From DATGIQ01 sp035295665 (GTDB taxonomy: Bacteria; Planctomycetota; Planctomycetia; Gemmatales; Gemmataceae), in NCBI GenBank assembly GCA_035295665.1, contig DATGIQ010000410.1:1-17507 (forward strand): a DNA stretch of 17,507 bases. The letters run 5' to 3'. The translations under genes and the position numbers were made by a program. Under the pieces are notes generated by a model. That model was not told the origin of the DNA. It worked only from the letters and a program-made list of their open reading frames with translations, and made no database searches. Shown one piece after another: positions 13,680-17,507 of this stretch (position 1 is its first letter; each line of letters opens with the position of its first letter).

Positions 13680-15402
13680 GTTGCTTCTCCGGCTGCGCCG
13701 GGCCGCATTCACAATTCCGGCCGAGTCCCGCCGGTGGACAAGCATGACAGCAGGGCCAAGGCGCCAACGCTTCCAGGTCGGGCAGAGCTGGCACCTCGCG
13801 TGGCTGCGCGAGCTGGAAGAGGTCATCCGTCTCCAAAAGGTCGGCCACGCTCACCACGGAACTCCACAGCGAGCCCAGAATGCTCAAATAGGCCGACACA
13901 TTCGTTGCCAACGTTTGCTGCGCGGTCACCAAGTCGTTAAACTGCGCGTTGATGTCGATTTGGCGGCGCTCGAAAACCCCGCGGTAGTACCGAACCTGGT
14001 CGGGCAAGATGTACCGGCGGTAATACTCCAAGGCATCCAGGTTCGATTTGTAGCCCATGTAAGCGGTGGCCAGCATGTTCGTCAGGTTTTCCTCCACGCG
14101 ATGCGGCTCCTCGGTGGCACGCATCAGGGCCGCCTCGGCCGCCATGATATTGCCCTTGTTCTGATCCCAGATGGGGAACGGCAAGCCAATCGTCACGGTG
14201 TGCACTGCCTGCTTGGGCGCCAGTGCGTATTCCTTGAGGAACGACACGTTGAAGTCCACGTCGGGATACGGCGTAATCTGGGCCAATTTGAGGTTGTAGC
14301 GGGCCTTGTCGAGGCCGTTGCGGGCAGCCAGCACGTCGGTATGGCTCCGCAACACATAGGCCAGGACATTGTCGTAGTCGTAATACGGGATGAAGGTATC
14401 GATGCGGCCAGCGACCTCGGTGAGCGGGAGCTGGCGCAGGCCCAACGTGGTAACGAGCTGCTTCCACGAATAAAGATACGTTTGAATTGCTTGCTTGTAA
14501 GCCAAACGGGTCGTGTACGCCTGGGCGCGCAACGCCGCGGGCTCATAAGGGGCCGCGGCTCCAATACCGAGCTGACCGGCAATGTGGAGTCGATAGATTT
14601 GGTCCGTGAAGCGGGCCAGGGCCTCGTTCACCCGGACCGTTTCCTTTGCCACCAGCACGGCAAAATAAGCGTTCCGCACCGCGGTGGCCAAATCGCTGCG
14701 CGCACGCCGCAGGGCCAGCTCGGCGTTGCGCAAATCCATCTCGGCCGCGGCCGAGGCCAATTTCAGCTTCCCGGCGAATCGAATCGTTTGATCGATGAAT
14801 GGGCCCTGGAGGCCCGCCGTACTGCCGTCGTTGGAGGGTTGCACGTTCCAGCCAACGGTCGGGTTCGGATACGCACGGGCTTGGATGAGATTGCCGCGGG
14901 CCGCCTCCACATCCGATGCCGCTTGACGCAGAGCTGGGCTGTTAGCTGCGGCAATCTGTTGCAAGGCCGCGAGGGTGTACGGTTGCCCGTCCGGGCCAGG
15001 CTGGGCGACTGGAACCTCGGGCAGCGCCGGTAATTCTGGGTAAATCCGTTTGAGCTCACGCTGTGCCGCATCTCGGTCCCTGGGCAACCGGAGGAGGGGA
15101 GTTTCTGAACCGGGAATTTCGGGAGGAATCTTCGGTTCGAGCCGCATCTTTTCCGGCTGATCCTTGGTCTGCATGTAGGCGGTCGTCTGAAGATCCAGAT
15201 CCGGGGTCGCAGGGGACGCGGTCTTCTTGGCGGGGGCGGAGGGGGGAGTCGGGGCGGTTGCGTTCATTTCCGCCGGCGGTTGCAGGTCAAAGGGTTGGGC
15301 GGCCAGGGCGCAGACGACTTCATCGGCGCGTTCGCTGACGTGATAGAGACATCCCCCCAGGAGCAAGAATCCAGAGAGTGCAAGCAATCGTCGTGGAGAC
15401 AT
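13648..15402 (-). CDS. TolC-family outer-membrane efflux lipoprotein
   Basis: This 584-residue protein is the outer-membrane channel of a tripartite exporter. The N-terminus has a lipobox LLLGGC with Cys18, so it should be lipid-anchored. A Pro/Lys-rich linker covers about residues 40-140. Two outer-membrane efflux (OEP) repeats follow, about 145-345 and 350-545, with the usual long helices (DVEAARGNLIQARAYPNP, AALRAQAYTTRLAYKQA, ENLTNMLATAYMGYKSN). GAGAGG upstream of ATG 15402 supports this start over 15423. The last roughly 35 residues are Cys/Pro-rich and end in MRNENGNWE, which is encoded inside an AT-rich repeat, so the tail may be recently altered. Downstream lie the putative barrel protein and adaptor genes; the RND pump lies upstream. 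Confidence 0.88.
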   Translation of the reverse strand: MSPRRLLALSGFLLLGGCLYHVSERADEVVCALAAQPFDLQPPAEMNATAPTPPSAPAKKTASPATPDLDLQTTAYMQTKDQPEKMRLEPKIPPEIPGSETPLLRLPRDRDAAQRELKRIYPELPALPEVPVAQPGPDGQPYTLAALQQIAAANSPALRQAASDVEAARGNLIQARAYPNPTVGWNVQPSNDGSTAGLQGPFIDQTIRFAGKLKLASAAAEMDLRNAELALRRARSDLATAVRNAYFAVLVAKETVRVNEALARFTDQIYRLHIAGQLGIGAAAPYEPAALRAQAYTTRLAYKQAIQTYLYSWKQLVTTLGLRQLPLTEVAGRIDTFIPYYDYDNVLAYVLRSHTDVLAARNGLDKARYNLKLAQITPYPDVDFNVSFLKEYALAPKQAVHTVTIGLPFPIWDQNKGNIMAAEAALMRATEEPHRVEENLTNMLATAYMGYKSNLDALEYYRRYILPDQVRYYRGVFERRQIDINAQFNDLVTAQQTLATNVSAYLSILGSLWSSVVSVADLLETDDLFQLAQPREVPALPDLEALAPWPCCHACPPAGLGRNCECGPAQPEKQPMRNENGNWE

Positions 15403-15762
15403 GGCACCAGACCTCTCTTGCAAGGAAGACCTGTCCGCAAAGATCCCCTTTTTGCTGTTGTATTGCCTCCATGAGGTATTCTTCCCAGTTGCCTGATGAC
15501 GTGCATGTCGAAGGTAGTGATTGTATCGGCGGACCGGATGGGAAAGTGCAATGATTTCGGCGAACGGGCCGGTTTGGCTAAAGTGTGGGCCAGGTGTTGA
15601 TCGCCATGTCTAGATTTCGGCAGGCTCGTAACCCGACAGGGCACTCAACGCAATGAGCAGAGTGCTGGCTCTCACCAGCTGCAACCGCCCATGCCGAACC
15701 ATCTAGAGATCCCATAGCCTGCTTGCTCAACACCATGTTTGCACATGCAGGCTGAAATCGTC
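15403..15762. other. 360-base spacer between RND pump and TolC-type gene
   Basis: No gene is supported on either strand. On the minus strand TTGCAC (15551-15546) and TACAAT (15525-15520) lie 20 bases apart, a weak promoter candidate for the TolC-type gene, with spacing longer than usual. The size of the gap suggests that pump and channel genes need not share one transcript. Confidence 0.35.
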
Positions 15763-17507
15763 CTAGTGTGCCACGCCCCGTGCGCCCTCAGGCGGCTCCC
15801 GGTGGCCATAGAAACTGTACAGGACGGGCATGAGATACCGGTTCAAGAGCAACGTCATAATCATGCCGCCAACCACGACAATGGCAAGCGGACGCTGAGT
15901 TTGTGCACCGATACGGGTCGATAAGGCAGCGGGAAGCAGGCCAAAGATGGCCGTCAATGCTGTCATGAACATCGGCCGCACCCGTTTGGCTGCCCCTTCG
16001 ATGATCGCCTCCCGCAGTGGCGCGCCCTGAAAGCGCATCTGATTAAAGTACGAGATCGACAACAAGCCATCCATGATGGCGACTCCAAAAATGGAGATGA
16101 AGCCGACCGCTGCCGAAATACTGAAGTTGGTTCCCGTCAACTTGAGCGCCCAAAGGCCTCCCATGGACAGGGCCACCACGTTCGATAGGATCACGACCGC
16201 ATCCAGCAGGGAATGGAAGGCCAGGTAGAGCAACACAAAGATAAGCACCAGCGAGAGCGGGATGATGTACATCAAGCGCTGCTCCGCCTCCTGCATTTCT
16301 TGGAACTCGCCGCTCCACTCCACGCGGTAGGGAGGGTGGAACAGGTCATCAGTCTTCTGCTGGGCTTCGGCCACGGCTCCCCCAAGGTCGCGATCGCGCA
16401 CGCTGAACTTGATCGCAATGAGCCGGTTGCCTTGCTCGCGGTAGATGGTCGATGCGCCGGGCCGGACAAACTTCCCTTGGGGATCTGGCAAGCCCTGGTC
16501 GTTGAGCGGCGTGACCAGATCTCGGAGGCGTCGCCGCGGTGCATTGCCGAAGAAAGTGACGTTGGCGCTCTGGCTACTGCCGAAGGGAGAGGGCATCGCC
16601 GCTGCGGTGCCGATCGTTGATACGCCGGTGCTGGCTCCGGTCAACGGCGTCTGGGGGACGTTTGGGACCATGCCAGGGGTTACGGTGTTATTGGTGACAT
16701 CCACTGGGATTTGCAAGATCGCTTGTTCGCTGCTCCGTAACCGTTCCGGCCAACGCAGCGTGACATCGAACGTTTTCTCTCCTTCGATCATCTGTGTGAA
16801 GGCCTTGCCGCCGATCGCGCTTTGGACCACGTTCTCCACGTCGCTCACGCTGACACCCCAACGGCTGCATTTTTGACGATCGACCGGAAACTCCAGGTTC
16901 GGTTGGCCCTGGATATGAAATATTCCCACATTTTCCAGCCCCTGGATACTCGAGAGCCTTTCCTTCACCTGTTCGGCAAGGTGCTCCAGCTCTGCCAAGT
17001 CGGGACCGATGATCTTGACGGAATTGTCGCCCTTGACTCCGGAAAGTGCCTCCATCACGTTGTCGCGGATGTTCTGTGAGAAATTCCAGTCCACGCCAAT
17101 CACGGTGTTACTGAGCTCATCGTTCATTTCCTTCCTCAGCTCCGGCTTGGTCCGCGCCCGGGAGTGCCGGAACCATGCCAGCCAACCCTCTTGCGCTTTC
17201 ACTGCGGGCCATTCGTTTTCGGACTTCAGCGGGACAAAAAACTCGACATTATAGAAACCGGTCGGATCCGTACCATCATCGGGCCGGCCGATCTGGGTGA
17301 CGATCGTCGCCACTTCCGGGTATTTGCGCATGATGCCACGTGCGATGCGGACCTTATCGGAGACCTCCTGCAGAGCGATGTTCAAGGGGAACGTGCCCCG
17401 GACCCACAGATTCCCTTCCTCCAGCTCCGGCATGAACTCGTGGCCAAGGAATGGTAAGAGCGTCAGGCTAATCCCCAGCATGACGCCAAAAACACCCAAG
17501 GTAAGCC
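15763..17507 (-). CDS. CzcA/CusA-type heavy-metal RND efflux pump, C-terminal half (cut by window edge)
   Basis: The reading frame is open to the right edge, so only about 580 residues of a protein usually 1040-1100 long are visible. Numbering below is from 17499. The start of the visible part (LTLLPFLGHEFMPELEEGN) is the helix and periplasmic entry that open the second half of HME-RND pumps. The periplasmic pore domain follows, up to about residue 400. Five membrane helices come next (about 411-429, 431-450, 459-480, 510-528, 538-558), with the conserved RVRPMFMTALTAIFGLLPAAL block. The pump exports metal cations (or other toxic compounds) using the proton gradient. The TM4 proton-relay acidic residues lie outside the window. 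Residues about 268-348 form a Ser/Thr/Pro/Gly-rich loop longer than in CusA/CzcA. Confidence 0.88.
   Translation of the reverse strand, partial: LTLGVFGVMLGISLTLLPFLGHEFMPELEEGNLWVRGTFPLNIALQEVSDKVRIARGIMRKYPEVATIVTQIGRPDDGTDPTGFYNVEFFVPLKSENEWPAVKAQEGWLAWFRHSRARTKPELRKEMNDELSNTVIGVDWNFSQNIRDNVMEALSGVKGDNSVKIIGPDLAELEHLAEQVKERLSSIQGLENVGIFHIQGQPNLEFPVDRQKCSRWGVSVSDVENVVQSAIGGKAFTQMIEGEKTFDVTLRWPERLRSSEQAILQIPVDVTNNTVTPGMVPNVPQTPLTGASTGVSTIGTAAAMPSPFGSSQSANVTFFGNAPRRRLRDLVTPLNDQGLPDPQGKFVRPGASTIYREQGNRLIAIKFSVRDRDLGGAVAEAQQKTDDLFHPPYRVEWSGEFQEMQEAEQRLMYIIPLSLVLIFVLLYLAFHSLLDAVVILSNVVALSMGGLWALKLTGTNFSISAAVGFISIFGVAIMDGLLSISYFNQMRFQGAPLREAIIEGAAKRVRPMFMTALTAIFGLLPAALSTRIGAQTQRPLAIVVVGGMIMTLLLNRYLMPVLYSFYGHREPPEGARGVAH

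Noticed and set aside
13333..15033. Long plus-strand open frame (566 codons) antisense to the TolC-type and barrel genes
   Set aside because: It is antisense to two genes with clear signal peptides, ribosome-binding sites and family motifs. Its translation has no recognisable domain, so it is a shadow of GC-rich coding sequence.
1..17507. CRISPR arrays, tRNA and rRNA genes
   Set aside because: No regularly spaced repeats, cloverleaf-like sequences or rRNA-like stretches were noticed on either strand.

Overview
The window looks like a chromosomal segment from a GC-rich planctomycete, most probably of the Gemmataceae/Gemmatales type. The grounds are protein style, not a marker gene: short zinc-ribbon proteins, a TerB-like tandem-repeat protein, an iduronate-2-sulfatase-like exported sulfatase, a TolC-family lipoprotein with a planctomycete-style N-terminus, HEAT-repeat proteins and an IS66-type transposase remnant. 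No rRNA, tRNA or CRISPR array was seen.

Region 1 (1-3745, mostly + strand) is a run of small stress-type and hypothetical genes. A 30-residue zinc-ribbon ORF lies on the minus strand. It is followed by a promoter-like block and a structured leader ending in a terminator hairpin. Then come a non-haem ferritin-like protein, a TerB-like protein, a hypothetical protein, two small Cys-rich proteins, a sugar-phosphate isomerase/epimerase-like TIM barrel and a 66-residue hypothetical protein.

Region 2 (3746-5840) holds a second copy of the promoter and structured-leader element about 3.8 kb from the first, then a secreted protein of unknown function. Copy 1 lies directly before the ferritin-like gene and copy 2 lies 311 bases before the secreted protein. 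The two copies keep long identical blocks separated by diverged blocks of equal length. Both hairpins differ between copies only by changes that keep pairing through G-U wobble on the + strand. Both copies also keep an upstream CGTCGG that could pair with the terminator arm. This is the best candidate in the window for an undescribed regulatory RNA.

Region 3 (5841-6946) is a gene graveyard. It carries the C-terminal end of a HlyD-type adaptor (minus), the C-terminal end of a type I restriction HsdR subunit (plus) and the N-terminal end of an IS66-type transposase with a damaged zinc ribbon (plus). All three are remnants without the rest of the gene.

Region 4 (6947-10604) contains an intact secreted sulfatase (minus) and a divergent polytopic membrane protein of possible GT-C type (plus).

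Region 5 (10622-17507, all minus) is a probable heavy-metal or drug efflux locus, read right to left: the C-terminal half of a CzcA/CusA-type RND pump (cut by the window edge), a TolC-type outer-membrane lipoprotein, a putative beta-barrel outer-membrane protein, a HlyD-type periplasmic adaptor and a membrane-anchored HEAT-repeat protein. Together these would form an envelope-spanning tripartite exporter with two accessory proteins.
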